A stretch of DNA of 64,000 nucleotides from Rhodospirillales bacterium (GTDB taxonomy: Bacteria; Pseudomonadota; Alphaproteobacteria; Rhodospirillales; Magnetospirillaceae). Below, piece by piece: positions 25,523 through 33,996 of this stretch. The position numbers were made by a program, and so were the translations under genes. The number at the start of each line of letters is the position of its first letter. Position 1 is the first letter of the stretch. The stretch spans positions 248,001 to 312,000 of the forward strand of contig JACFNC010000003.1 of assembly GCA_019455065.1 (NCBI GenBank), written 5' to 3'. Below the pieces are notes generated by a model. The model was not told where the DNA came from. It worked only from the letters and a program-made list of their open reading frames with translations, and did no database searches.

Positions 25523-26869
25523 ATGAGCGCCGCCCCCTCTTTCTCCTGGCCCAGCGATTTCGTGTGGGGCGTGTCCACGTCGAGCTATCAGATCGAAGGG
25601 GCGGCACAGGAGGACGGACGAGGGCCCAGCATCTGGGACGCGCGCTGCCGCACCCGGGGCAAGATCGCCGACGGTCATACCGGCGACGTCGCCTGCGACC
25701 ATTACCACCGCTATCCCGAGGACATCGCCCTGATGAAGGGGCTGGGGCTCGACGCCTATCGGTTCTCGGTGGCGTGGCCGCGGGTGCTGCCGCGCGGGCG
25801 GGGGGCGGTCAACGAGGCCGGGCTGGCCTTCTACGACCGCCTCATCGACGGCCTGCTCGAGGCGGGAATCGAGCCCTGGCTGTGCCTCTACCACTGGGAC
25901 CTGCCGCAGGCGCTCGACGACCTCGGCGGCTGGACCAACCGCGACTGCGCCGGCTGGTTCGCCGACTACGCAGCGCTGGTGGCGCGGCGCTACGGCGACC
26001 GGGTGAAGCGCTGGGCGACCTTCAACGAGTTCTCGGTGTTCACCCTGTTCGGCTATGCCATCGACTGGGGGGCGCCGGGCGTCACCGACCGCGCCGCGCA
26101 TTTGCGCGCCATCCACCACGTCAATCTCGCCCATGGGGCAGGGGTGGACGTGCTGCGCGCAACGGTCAAGGATGCCTCGATCGGCGCCGTCCACAACCGG
26201 CAGCGGGTTCTGCCGGAGAAGGACACGGACGAGGATCGGGCGGCGGCGGCGCTGCTGGACGCGCACTGGAACGGCGCCTTTCCCGACCCCCAGCTTCTCG
26301 GCTTCTATCCCGCCCTGATCGCGGGCGAGATCGAACCCTACGTGGCGGCGGGAGACATGGCGCGCATCTGCCGGCCGATCGACTGGTTCGGCCTGAACCA
26401 CTACGGGCCGATCTTTGCCAAGCCCGACCCGAACGGGGTGTGGAACTTCGCGTGGGGAGCCGACCTGAGCGAAGCGCCACGCTCGGACATCGGCTGGCCC
26501 ATCTACCCCGAGCATTTCCGCGACGAGCTGCTGGATCTCACCCGCCGCTTCCGGCTCCCCGTCTACGTCACCGAGAACGGCGCCGGCGGCCGGGACAAGC
26601 CAGATGCCGACGGCCGCATCGACGACCGCCACCGCATCCGCTATCTCGAGGCCTATACCGGGGCCATGCGCGAGGCCGTGGCCGCCGGGGCCGACGTGCG
26701 GGGCTATTTCGTCTGGTCGCTGCTGGACAACTTCGAGTGGGGCAACGGGTACAACGACCGCTTCGGCCTCGTCCACGTCGATTTCGATACGCAGCGGCGG
26801 ACGCCGAAGGCTTCGGCCCAGTGGTATGCGGACATGATCAAGGGGGCGCTGGGGCGAAGGGCGCCTTAG
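25523..26869 (+). CDS. glycoside hydrolase family 1 beta-glucosidase
   Basis: 448 residues from the ATG at 25523. The N-terminal FVWGVSTSSYQIEGA is the GH1 signature. The acid/base Glu169 is in ATFNEF (usually TFNEP) and the nucleophile Glu351 in VTENG. WSLLDNFEWGNGYNDRFGLVHVDF at the C-terminus is also canonical; it is cited here by its first and last blocks, WSLLDNFEW and FGLVHVDF. There is no signal peptide, so it is cytoplasmic. It hydrolyses beta-glucosides or related sugars. No sugar transporter is adjacent. Confidence 0.95.
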   Translation: MSAAPSFSWPSDFVWGVSTSSYQIEGAAQEDGRGPSIWDARCRTRGKIADGHTGDVACDHYHRYPEDIALMKGLGLDAYRFSVAWPRVLPRGRGAVNEAGLAFYDRLIDGLLEAGIEPWLCLYHWDLPQALDDLGGWTNRDCAGWFADYAALVARRYGDRVKRWATFNEFSVFTLFGYAIDWGAPGVTDRAAHLRAIHHVNLAHGAGVDVLRATVKDASIGAVHNRQRVLPEKDTDEDRAAAALLDAHWNGAFPDPQLLGFYPALIAGEIEPYVAAGDMARICRPIDWFGLNHYGPIFAKPDPNGVWNFAWGADLSEAPRSDIGWPIYPEHFRDELLDLTRRFRLPVYVTENGAGGRDKPDADGRIDDRHRIRYLEAYTGAMREAVAAGADVRGYFVWSLLDNFEWGNGYNDRFGLVHVDFDTQRRTPKASAQWYADMIKGALGRRAP

Positions 26870-26916
26870 GGCTCCATCGGAGTGCCGGCCCGCCGGAATC
26901 GAAGCAATCCAGCGGG

Positions 26917-28713
26917 TCACGCCACCGGCAACTGTTCGCTCGTAAGGGCCAGCTTGCGCCGATGGAAGGTTTCGAGGATCGGGTGGTGGCCGATGGTGAT
27001 GACGGTCGCGTCGGGCAATTCCTGGTCGAGCAGGCGCATCATCTCCTCCTCGCCGGCCGGTTCGAGATCGTCGGTGGCGTCCTCGATCAGGATCCAGTCG
27101 GGCCGGTGCAAGAGCAGGCGGGCGAAGCCCAGGCGCTGCTGTTCGCCGGGCGCCAGGATGCGTTCCCAGGTCTGGACGTCCGAAAGGCGCCCCGTAAGGT
27201 ATCCCAAACCGACCCGCCGCAAGGCGGCCTCGGCGGCGGTCGGCGCGAATGCCGAGGCGGGGGAGGGATAGGCAAGGGCGGTGCGCAGGGTGCCGACCGG
27301 CAAGTAGGGGCGCTGCGGCAGGAAGAAGATGGCGGCGTCGCGCGGCAGGTCCACCCGTCCGTGGCCCCATGACCAGAGCCCGGCGACCACCTTGAACAGC
27401 CTGTGGGTGGCGGCGGGATCGCCGGTGACCAGCACGCGCTCGCCGCGGGCGATCTCGGCGTCGAGGCCATCGACGATCACGCTGCCGTCGGGGTCGGCGA
27501 TCGTGAGCGCGCGAAAGGCGAGGATGGGGGCGGCTTGGCGCTCGACCGAGATGCTCTCGCGGCTCGTCTGTGCGGGGCGGGTCGCCAGTTCGGCAAGGGC
27601 ATCGTGAAGTCCCAGCACACGCTCCACGGAAGCCCGCCAGGTCGCCCCGGCGGCCAGATTGTCGATCGGCCAGGAGAGGGCGGCGGTCATCTGCTGGAAG
27701 GCCTGGGCGGTCTGCATCAGCGCGCCGAGGGTGATGGTGCCGCCGATGTAGCGGGGGGCCGCCACCACGATGGGAAAGGCCACCGACAGCACCGAATAGG
27801 CGGTGGTGAACAGGAACAGATTGCTCAGCGCCCGGGTCTGCTTGCGCCACGCCGCCTCGACGCCCTTGAACAGGTCGGCGAGCCGGCGCCGCTCGACGGG
27901 TTCGCCGCGCAGCACGGCGACGGCCTCGGCGTTCTCGCGCGCATGGGCCAGGCCAAACCGGAAATCGGCTTCGTACGCCTGGCGCCGGTCCATGGCGCGG
28001 ACGAGCGGTCGCCCCAGCAACAGCGCCACCGTGGTTCCGGTGCCGGCGTAAAGAATGGCGATCCAGACGAGGTGCCCGGGCAGAAAGATTTCGAAATCCC
28101 CGATCCGCACTTCGGGCGTGCCCGAGAGCGACCACAGAATCTGCGTGAAGCCGACGAGAAGCAGCAGGCAGTAGAGCAGCGAGTGGGCGAGGTCGATGGC
28201 CACCTCGGTGGTGATGCGGACGTCCTCGGCGATGCGGCCGTCTGGATTGTCGTGTGCGCCGGGCAGGTAGTTGATCTGCAGGTGGCGCCCCTTCGCCATC
28301 CACTCGCCGAGCAGTCGCCGGGTCAGCCACCGCCGCCAGCGAAGCTGCAACTGGCGCTTGACGCGAAGATGCGTCGTGGTGATCAGCATGTTGGCCAGCA
28401 AGATCCCGCCCAGCGCGCCGACGAGCAACAGGAAGGCCTCCATCTCCCGCTGCTCCAGCGCGTTGAACAGGCGCGCGCTCCACAGATTGATGGCGATGGG
28501 CACGCCCACCTGCCCCACCGTGAGGGCCACCAGGGCGGCGGTCAGCCAGCCGGCCCGCAAGCGCTCCTTGGAGGTCCAGTAGGGACCGGCAAGACGCAAG
28601 AAACGAAGGAGAAAGGAAACGGGTTGGCGGGCTCTGCCGACGAGTGATGGAAGTCGCCTTCTGCTGCCTTTGCCCATGCATGTCCCCGCGCCGCCACCCG
28701 GCGGCCCGTCCAT
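26917..28713 (-). CDS. YddA/SbmA-like ABC transporter with a degenerate ATP-binding domain
   Basis: 598 residues: six predicted membrane helices (about residues 50-330), then a nucleotide-binding domain. The membrane part has the family blocks LQINYLPGAHDNPDGRIAED and SVLSVAFPIVVAAPRYIGG. The ATPase part is abnormal. The Walker A region reads VTGDPAATHRLFKVVAGLW, one residue short and without the Gly-Lys-Ser/Thr. The signature is LAPGEQQRLGFARLLL and Walker B is ILIEDATDDL, with Glu-Asp instead of Asp-Glu. The H-loop His (TIGHHP) is present. It may be an inactive ATPase that uses another energy source, as SbmA does with protons. An ATG at 28677 is an alternative start. Confidence 0.8.
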   Translation of the reverse strand: MDGPPGGGAGTCMGKGSRRRLPSLVGRARQPVSFLLRFLRLAGPYWTSKERLRAGWLTAALVALTVGQVGVPIAINLWSARLFNALEQREMEAFLLLVGALGGILLANMLITTTHLRVKRQLQLRWRRWLTRRLLGEWMAKGRHLQINYLPGAHDNPDGRIAEDVRITTEVAIDLAHSLLYCLLLLVGFTQILWSLSGTPEVRIGDFEIFLPGHLVWIAILYAGTGTTVALLLGRPLVRAMDRRQAYEADFRFGLAHARENAEAVAVLRGEPVERRRLADLFKGVEAAWRKQTRALSNLFLFTTAYSVLSVAFPIVVAAPRYIGGTITLGALMQTAQAFQQMTAALSWPIDNLAAGATWRASVERVLGLHDALAELATRPAQTSRESISVERQAAPILAFRALTIADPDGSVIVDGLDAEIARGERVLVTGDPAATHRLFKVVAGLWSWGHGRVDLPRDAAIFFLPQRPYLPVGTLRTALAYPSPASAFAPTAAEAALRRVGLGYLTGRLSDVQTWERILAPGEQQRLGFARLLLHRPDWILIEDATDDLEPAGEEEMMRLLDQELPDATVITIGHHPILETFHRRKLALTSEQLPVA

Positions 28714-28767
28714 TAAGACACGGCCGGCCGGCCCGCGACAACGGGCAGATAGGGGCGCCGAACAGGC

Positions 28768-29232
28768 TCAGTCGTCGTCGTACAGTCCAAGTTCGGCTTG
28801 CTTGTGGCAGGCCGGGCAGTTGGATTTCGCGCCAACCTGGGGCAGCTTCCAGACTTCGTCGCGGAATCGGTGCTCTTTGACGAAAGCGGGATTCTCCGTG
28901 ATGCGCTGCGGTGCGCCGTCCGGGGCAACCCAGCGCATGTACTTTCGGGCCAGCTTGCCGGAGACGCGGTCGCCCGCATTGGCGGTCAGATAGTCGCGGA
29001 TCGAGCGGGCCGTGTCCTCCGGCAGGCTGGCGTCCTCGCCGAAGTGATCTGCAAGGCCGGCCATCATCGCCGTCCACGAACGCGCCGGAAGGAACGCCGG
29101 CTGGAAGGCCATGTGACACTCGCCGCATTCCTTGCGGGTCGGTTCGTGGGTGACCGGGGCGGTGTCGTCGGCGCGGGCCACCGTGGTCCCGAGAAGGGCG
29201 GCGGCGAGGGCGGTGGTCAGTATGGGGCGCAT
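28768..29232 (-). CDS. periplasmic diheme cytochrome c (DHC family)
   Basis: 154 residues with a signal peptide (cleavage near ARA-DD, residue 21). Two haem-binding sites, CGECH near residue 36 and CPACH near residue 142, lie about 105 residues apart. The KECGECHMAFQPAFLPARSW segment is diagnostic of DHC, known from Rhodobacter as the electron donor to SHP. It is the last gene of the operon Asp/His-rich protein, cytochrome b561, SHP, DHC. Confidence 0.9.
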   Translation of the reverse strand: MRPILTTALAAALLGTTVARADDTAPVTHEPTRKECGECHMAFQPAFLPARSWTAMMAGLADHFGEDASLPEDTARSIRDYLTANAGDRVSGKLARKYMRWVAPDGAPQRITENPAFVKEHRFRDEVWKLPQVGAKSNCPACHKQAELGLYDDD

Positions 29233-29246
29233 GGCAACGGCCTCTC

Positions 29247-29666
29247 CTAGCGGGACATCATGAAGGTGACGTAATCGCCTTTCTCGACGGCTGTGCAGAG
29301 CCGGCCGAGCACGTTCTTGCAGTCGCGCGAAAATCGCTTCTCCACCTCGGTCGCATCCGTGAAGCGCTCGGGGTTGCGGGACACCGCAACGGGCTCGATG
29401 GCACGTCCCGTCTTGTAGTGCCGACCCTGACGGGTGGGGTCCTCGGTGTGACAGGTGGTGCAGGATGGAACGTCCGGATTGTGCGCGTGGCGCGCCTTGA
29501 ACAAGGCCTCGCCGCGCTCCGCGGAGAAGGCGGTGAATCCGGGGTCGGCCTGCCGTGCCTGGTTGAGGTAGTCGGCCAGAATGGCGTCGCGCGCCGGTTC
29601 GGCGGCGGCGATGCCGCCGAACAGGCAGACGCCCACGGTAAATACGACAATTCCGCGCAACAGCAT
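29247..29666 (-). CDS. SHP-type oxygen-binding cytochrome c (DUF1924)
   Basis: 139 residues with a signal peptide ending near AAAEP. One haem site, CTTCHTED near residue 71. The C-terminal FSRDCKNVLGRLCTAVEKGD carries two Cys and matches DUF1924, the family of the sphaeroides haem protein SHP. SHP is a high-spin monohaem cytochrome that binds oxygen and NO and is reduced by DHC. Here the two genes are 14 bases apart, next to a b561-type membrane cytochrome. Confidence 0.88.
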   Translation of the reverse strand: MLLRGIVVFTVGVCLFGGIAAAEPARDAILADYLNQARQADPGFTAFSAERGEALFKARHAHNPDVPSCTTCHTEDPTRQGRHYKTGRAIEPVAVSRNPERFTDATEVEKRFSRDCKNVLGRLCTAVEKGDYVTFMMSR

Positions 29667-29679
29667 ATCCGGCCTCCTA

Positions 29680-30165
29680 TCAGGCGATCGGGCGGTGGTG
29701 GGGGAACAGCCGCGCGAGAAGCCGACGCCCCTGGAACAGGAACACGATCACGGCGACGTGGCCGAGCACGACCCACAGCGAAAACTCCGAGATGCCTTCA
29801 TGCACGTCTTCGAGCCAGACCAGGGGGTCGGCGAGCGCCCCTAGAGCCGCCGCGAGCCCCACGGCAAAGAGGACGATGGCGGCCATCCAGGCGAACACGG
29901 GGTTGCGGCCCTTCCCGCCGCCCCGGAGCCTCTCGAGCATTGGGGTCAAGCTTGGGCGGGCCAAGCGCAATGGGCTGCCGGCGGGCGCCGCGGCGGCCAT
30001 GATCAGCCGTAGCGCGATCGCCCCGAGAACGACATAGCCGGCAAAGAAATGCATATCGTAGGTGTCCTCGTCGCCGGTGAGGTATGCGACGACGAAGGCG
30101 CCGAACACCAGCGCGTGCCAGAGCCGCAGTGCCAGCAACTCGTAACGGCGGGACCGGCGGCTCAT
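29680..30165 (-). CDS. cytochrome b561-type membrane protein
   Basis: 161 residues from the ATG at 30165, overlapping the upstream stop (ATGA). Four hydrophobic segments carry His in LRLWHALVFGAF, YDMHFFAGYVVLG, EDVHEGISEF and LGHVAVIVFL, suiting two b-type haems. Its probable role is to pass electrons from the quinone pool to the periplasmic diheme cytochrome and SHP. Confidence 0.85.
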   Translation of the reverse strand: MSRRSRRYELLALRLWHALVFGAFVVAYLTGDEDTYDMHFFAGYVVLGAIALRLIMAAAAPAGSPLRLARPSLTPMLERLRGGGKGRNPVFAWMAAIVLFAVGLAAALGALADPLVWLEDVHEGISEFSLWVVLGHVAVIVFLFQGRRLLARLFPHHRPIA

Positions 30166-30485
30166 CGATGAACCTCGCCGTTGGCGCCAAGCAGGCGTGT
30201 CAGCCATGGGCGGCGGCGATCGTCGTCGTGATCGTCGTCGTCGTCGTGTTCGTGCGACCTATCGGCCGGCATGAGGTAGCCGTTGGGCGAGGCCCGAAGC
30301 CGTTCCTTCGTCCGCGTGTGCCGGGCGTCGTCGAGGGGAACGGCAAGGTAGCCGTTGCCGGCCTCACTGGTTCCGTCGGCGGGTCTGGCACCGGGGGTTT
30401 CCGCGGCCGTCGCGGCGTAGAGGGCGGCGGCGCCGGCGACCAGAACCGCCGCCATGGCGCCTTGCGCCAGCATCTTGGCGATCAT
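30162..30485 (-). CDS. small secreted Asp/His-rich protein
   Basis: 107 residues from the ATG at 30485, which has GGAGAT about 5 bases upstream. A hydrophobic signal segment ends near ATAAE. The mature part is short and contains HEHDDDDDHDDDRRR near residue 85-99, a likely metal-binding cluster. It is the first gene of the cytochrome b561/SHP/DHC operon and overlaps the next start by 4 bases. I do not recognise a named family. Confidence 0.6.
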   Translation of the reverse strand: MIAKMLAQGAMAAVLVAGAAALYAATAAETPGARPADGTSEAGNGYLAVPLDDARHTRTKERLRASPNGYLMPADRSHEHDDDDDHDDDRRRPWLTRLLGANGEVHR

Positions 30486-30524
30486 AGCGATCTCCTTCGT
30501 TTCATTCGGGGCGAAAGGTAGCCG

Positions 30525-30548
30525 GGTCACCCTGAACTCGTTGTGACC
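30525..30548. other. inverted repeat between tonB and the cytochrome operon
   Basis: GGTCAC and GTGACC are separated by 12 bases, with near-matching flanks. The position suits either an end signal for the B12 operon or an operator for the SHP operon. No T-run follows on the minus strand. Confidence 0.3.
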
Positions 30549-30582
30549 GGGCAGTTCATTCGCCGTTCAGGAAATCGAGGGA

Positions 30583-31377
30583 TCAGCCGTCCAGATCGAA
30601 ACGGATGGGCACGTCGAGGGTGCCGGCGACCTGTTCAGCGCCATGGTGCGCCGGCAAGAAACGCCACGAACGAACGGCCTCGATCGCGGCCTCGTCGAGG
30701 ATGGGGACGCCGCTGCTGGTGACGATGGTGGTCGCCGACGCCCGTCCGTCAACCGCGACCGTAACCCGGATGATGACGACGCCCTCCTGTCCCCTCCGTC
30801 TCGCCGAGGGCGGATAGTTCGGCGGGCGGTTGCCATTGGCGACCTGCGGCGGCATTACGGAGGCGGCGCCGCTCGCCGCCGGCGGAAGGGGGGCGGGGTC
30901 GCCGTCAGCCGTGGCCGTCGGATGCCGGGGGGATGTGCGCGTGGTTTCGGCGGGATCTGGCCCGTCGGCGGGGTCCAGGCGGGCGGTCTGGTGGGGCGTC
31001 GGCTTCGGCGGAGGCGGATCCATCGACAGGAAGCGGGCCTCGGGCGGCTCAGGCTCGGCCGGGCTGACTGCTGCCGCCCCTGTTTCAGCATTGTAGGACC
31101 GCGGCGCGGGATCGGGGGATGGGGGAGGGCGACGGACCGCCGGCGGATCGCTCTGCTGGGGCTCAGGCGGCGTCGGCGGTGGGGCCGCTGGCGCACCTTC
31201 CGCTCCCGAAGACGTTTCGATGACGAGGCTGACGGTGATGGCTTCCCCGGCCATGCTTGGGGGCTGGCCCGAGGGCCATTGCAGGACCGCCGCCAGACCG
31301 GCGGCGTGCAAGGCGAGCGATATCGTCACTCCGATCGCGAACGAACTCGCGGGGGATCGCGGCGGGCGGGGCGTCAT
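30583..31377 (-). CDS. tonB: TonB energy transducer of the B12 uptake operon
   Basis: 264 residues from the ATG at 31377, overlapping the btuD stop (ATGA). One N-terminal membrane helix (about residues 11-30), a long Pro-rich periplasmic spacer (residues about 60-170), and a C-terminal TonB domain with RPPNYPPSARRRGQEGVVII and AIEAVRSWRFLPA. It couples the proton-motive force to the outer-membrane receptor. No exbB/exbD is present in the window, so it must share them from elsewhere. Confidence 0.88.
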   Translation of the reverse strand: MTPRPPRSPASSFAIGVTISLALHAAGLAAVLQWPSGQPPSMAGEAITVSLVIETSSGAEGAPAAPPPTPPEPQQSDPPAVRRPPPSPDPAPRSYNAETGAAAVSPAEPEPPEARFLSMDPPPPKPTPHQTARLDPADGPDPAETTRTSPRHPTATADGDPAPLPPAASGAASVMPPQVANGNRPPNYPPSARRRGQEGVVIIRVTVAVDGRASATTIVTSSGVPILDEAAIEAVRSWRFLPAHHGAEQVAGTLDVPIRFDLDG

Positions 31378-32159
31378 GGCGAGACGCGTTCCCGAGCCGA
31401 CGGCACGACCACCGGCCACCCGGCGACGTCGGTCAGCTCCATCGGCAGGCCGAACGCCGCGGCGAGATTGTCCCGCGTGAGGACCGCTTGCGGCGGGCCG
31501 TCGGCCAGAATGCGGCCGTCCCGCAAGAGGGCCAGGCGATGACAATAACGTGCCGCCAGTCCCAGGTCGTGGAGAACCGCGACGGTTGCCTGGCCGGCTT
31601 CGGTCCGTTGGCGAAGGACGTCCATTACTTGGAGCTGGTGGCGGGGATCGAGACCGGCCACCGGCTCGTCCGCCAGCAGAATCTCCGGCTCCACGGCGAG
31701 TGCTCGGGCCAGGAGCACCCGTGCCCGCTCACCTCCCGACAGCCTGTCGATCCGCCGTGTGGCGAGGTCGGTCAGTCCGCACTCGGTCATCACCGTGCGC
31801 AGGGCGGCCAGGTCGGCGGCTCCGTTGCGGGCGTGCGCCGAGCGGTGCGGGAGGCGGCCCAGCGCCACCACGTCCGCGACCGACAGGCTCCAGGCGCAAT
31901 CCCCGGCTTGCGGCAGGAAGGCGATCCGGCGCGCCCGCTCCTCGAGGCGCAGCTTGTCGAGCCGTATTCCCTCCAAGGTGGCTTCGCCCCGAGCGGGGGC
32001 GGCGAGACCGGCGAGAACCCGGATGAGAGTGGTCTTGCCGGCGCCATTCGGCCCGACGAGGCCGACGAGTTCCCCCGCGGCCACCCCGAACGACACTCCG
32101 GAGAGCACGGCTCTCTGTCCGTGGCGGACATGGACGTCATGGGTGGCGAGCAGCGTCAT
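31374..32159 (-). CDS. btuD: cobalamin-type ABC transporter ATP-binding protein
   Basis: 261 residues from the ATG at 32159. Walker A GPNGAGKTTL, signature LSGGERARVLLARAL, Walker B ILLADEPVAGLD and the H-loop LHDLGLAARYC are all intact. It resembles the FecE/FhuC/BtuD group. The cobalamin riboswitch ahead of the operon makes corrinoid the likely cargo. It overlaps the permease gene upstream and tonB downstream. Confidence 0.88.
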   Translation of the reverse strand: MTLLATHDVHVRHGQRAVLSGVSFGVAAGELVGLVGPNGAGKTTLIRVLAGLAAPARGEATLEGIRLDKLRLEERARRIAFLPQAGDCAWSLSVADVVALGRLPHRSAHARNGAADLAALRTVMTECGLTDLATRRIDRLSGGERARVLLARALAVEPEILLADEPVAGLDPRHQLQVMDVLRQRTEAGQATVAVLHDLGLAARYCHRLALLRDGRILADGPPQAVLTRDNLAAAFGLPMELTDVAGWPVVVPSARERVSP

Positions 32160-33148
32160 CGCATCCCCGCATGGCGCAGACGCAGGACCAGGGCGAGCAT
32201 GAAGGGCGCGCCGATGAGCGCCGTCACCACCCCCAGCTTGAGTTCCGGGCCGGGGGCCATAAGCCGCACTGCGCAATCGGCCGCGAGAACGAGGGCCGCC
32301 CCGCCGAATGCCGCCGCGGGAAGCAGCCTGCGCGCAGAATGGCCGACCAACGGCCGCAGAACATGCGGCACCACCAGTCCGACGAAGCCCACCGCGCCGA
32401 TGACCGCGACCGAAGCGCCCACGGCAAGCGCCGTGCCTGCGGCGACCGTGACGCCCACCCTGGTCGGCGAAAAACCGAGGGTGAAGGCCGTCTCCTCGCC
32501 GAGACTGAGGGCTTCGAGCCCCTTGCCGGCGCTAAGCAGCATCGCCGTTCCCACCGCCACGAAAGGCGCCATGAGCAATACGTGTTCGGTCGTCCGGTCG
32601 GCCAGCGAGCCTAACAGCCAGAAGACGATTTCGGACAGCGCGAAGGGATTGGGCGAAAGGCTGAGTGTCAGCGAGGTGAGCGCACCGGCTATGCTGTTCA
32701 CCGCCACCCCGGCCAGGATGAGGGTGTGGGCGGTGGCGGCGCGGCCGGCCAGGGCATAGAGGAAAAGTACCGAGACCAGCGCGCCGGCAATTCCCCCGAG
32801 CGGCAGGGCGAGCGGATGGTAAAGCGTCCAGCCACCGTAGAAGACGATCACGGCCCCCAGCGCGGCGCTCGCCGACACCCCGAGCAGGCCGGGTTCTGCG
32901 AGGGGGTTGCGCACCCACCCCTGCATCGCGGCGCCGGCCAGCCCGAGGCTGGCGCCAGTCGCCACCGCCAGCAGGGTGCGGGGCAGGCGGATTTGCCCGA
33001 TGATCGCCGCCTCGGTCGAAGTGAGGCCCAGGATCAGCTGCTTGACCGCGGCGACAAGGTCTATTGGGCTGGGTCCCACGGCGAGGGACAGGACGCAAAG
33101 TGCGGCGGTGACGGCGGCGAGGGTGGGCAGGAGAATGCGATTCCCCAT
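32156..33148 (-). CDS. btuC: cobalamin-type ABC transporter permease (FecCD family)
   Basis: 330 residues from the ATG at 33148, which has GGAGGG 8 bases upstream; a GTG at 33157 is less likely because the Shine-Dalgarno would touch it. About ten membrane helices. RLPRTLLAVATGASLGLAGAAMQ is the FecCD hallmark (quoted blocks RLPRTLLAV and LGLAGAAMQG), with GFVGLVVPHVLR near the C-terminus as the coupling region. It forms the inner-membrane channel of the corrinoid importer. Confidence 0.9.
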   Translation of the reverse strand: MGNRILLPTLAAVTAALCVLSLAVGPSPIDLVAAVKQLILGLTSTEAAIIGQIRLPRTLLAVATGASLGLAGAAMQGWVRNPLAEPGLLGVSASAALGAVIVFYGGWTLYHPLALPLGGIAGALVSVLFLYALAGRAATAHTLILAGVAVNSIAGALTSLTLSLSPNPFALSEIVFWLLGSLADRTTEHVLLMAPFVAVGTAMLLSAGKGLEALSLGEETAFTLGFSPTRVGVTVAAGTALAVGASVAVIGAVGFVGLVVPHVLRPLVGHSARRLLPAAAFGGAALVLAADCAVRLMAPGPELKLGVVTALIGAPFMLALVLRLRHAGMR

Positions 33149-33149
33149 G

Positions 33150-33989
33150 TCAGCCACCCTCCATTATGCGGCGATGCGCCGCCAGCCTGGTCACCGCCTC
33201 GGCGGTGAAAGGCCCGCCGCAGGACCAAAGCGCGCCCGGGATCTCCACGCGGGGCAGGCTGGCCAGGGCCGGATGCAGCAGCAGCATGTCCGACAGGGAT
33301 GGGCGGTCGGGCGCCTTCGCGGGTGCGATCAGAAGGTCCGGCCGCCCGGTCACGACCGCTTCCAGTGACAGGTAACCATAGCCGACGAGACCGGCCTTGG
33401 CCGCGAAGTTCTCGAAACCGGCCGCCCGAAGGACGGCGTCAACCAACGTGCCCGCCCCCGCGGTAAAGCCGCTTGCCTGCCAGACCAGGGCGGTCGGCGG
33501 GCGGACACCCGGTGGCGGGTTCGCCGCGCGCAGGGCGTCGTCCATTCCGCGCAACAGGCGCTCGGCTTCAGCGGGGGCACCGAGCGCCGCCGCGACCCGG
33601 CGGACCTGGGCGCGGATGGCGTCGAAGTCGTTGGGTATGTCGATCTCGACGACATCGAGGCCGCTCGCCGCAAGGATGGCGGCGGTCGCCGTCCGGCCAT
33701 GCCGGCTGGCGAGGACGAGATCGGACGCGCCGTTCAGTATTTCCTCGGCGCCGCCGTGATTGACGGACATGCCCTCGACCCGGTCCGCCACGAAGGAGAG
33801 CGCGGGATCGGCCGCCAGCATCGTCACCGAGGCCACGCGCTCCGGCGGCAGGAGCATGACCAGCAACTGGTCGGCGCAAAGATTGAGCGAGGCAACGCGT
33901 CGCGGGGCGTCGGCCCGCGACGGGGTCGCCAGCGTCGCCGGCAGGAGGCCGGCGACGATGGCAGCCAGGATGCCCGCCCGTCGGAACAT
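33150..33989 (-). CDS. btuF: cobalamin-type periplasmic binding protein
   Basis: 279 residues with a signal peptide (cleavage near SRA-DA, residue 27). It has the class III binding-protein layout: RRVASLNLCADQLLVMLLPPERV, here quoted as VASLNLCADQLL, then ADPALSF and a central rigid helix. This is the BtuF/FhuD/FepB superfamily. The gene lies between the TonB-dependent receptor and the permease of a riboswitch-controlled operon, so it should carry corrinoids across the periplasm. Confidence 0.86.
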   Translation of the reverse strand: MFRRAGILAAIVAGLLPATLATPSRADAPRRVASLNLCADQLLVMLLPPERVASVTMLAADPALSFVADRVEGMSVNHGGAEEILNGASDLVLASRHGRTATAAILAASGLDVVEIDIPNDFDAIRAQVRRVAAALGAPAEAERLLRGMDDALRAANPPPGVRPPTALVWQASGFTAGAGTLVDAVLRAAGFENFAAKAGLVGYGYLSLEAVVTGRPDLLIAPAKAPDRPSLSDMLLLHPALASLPRVEIPGALWSCGGPFTAEAVTRLAAHRRIMEGG

Positions 33990-33996
33990 GGCGCGC

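Noticed and set aside
25439-29128. A 1229-codon open frame on the minus strand
   Set aside because: It runs antisense to the GH1 gene and out of frame through the ABC gene. The translation is Arg/Pro/Gly-rich with no domain, an artefact of high GC.
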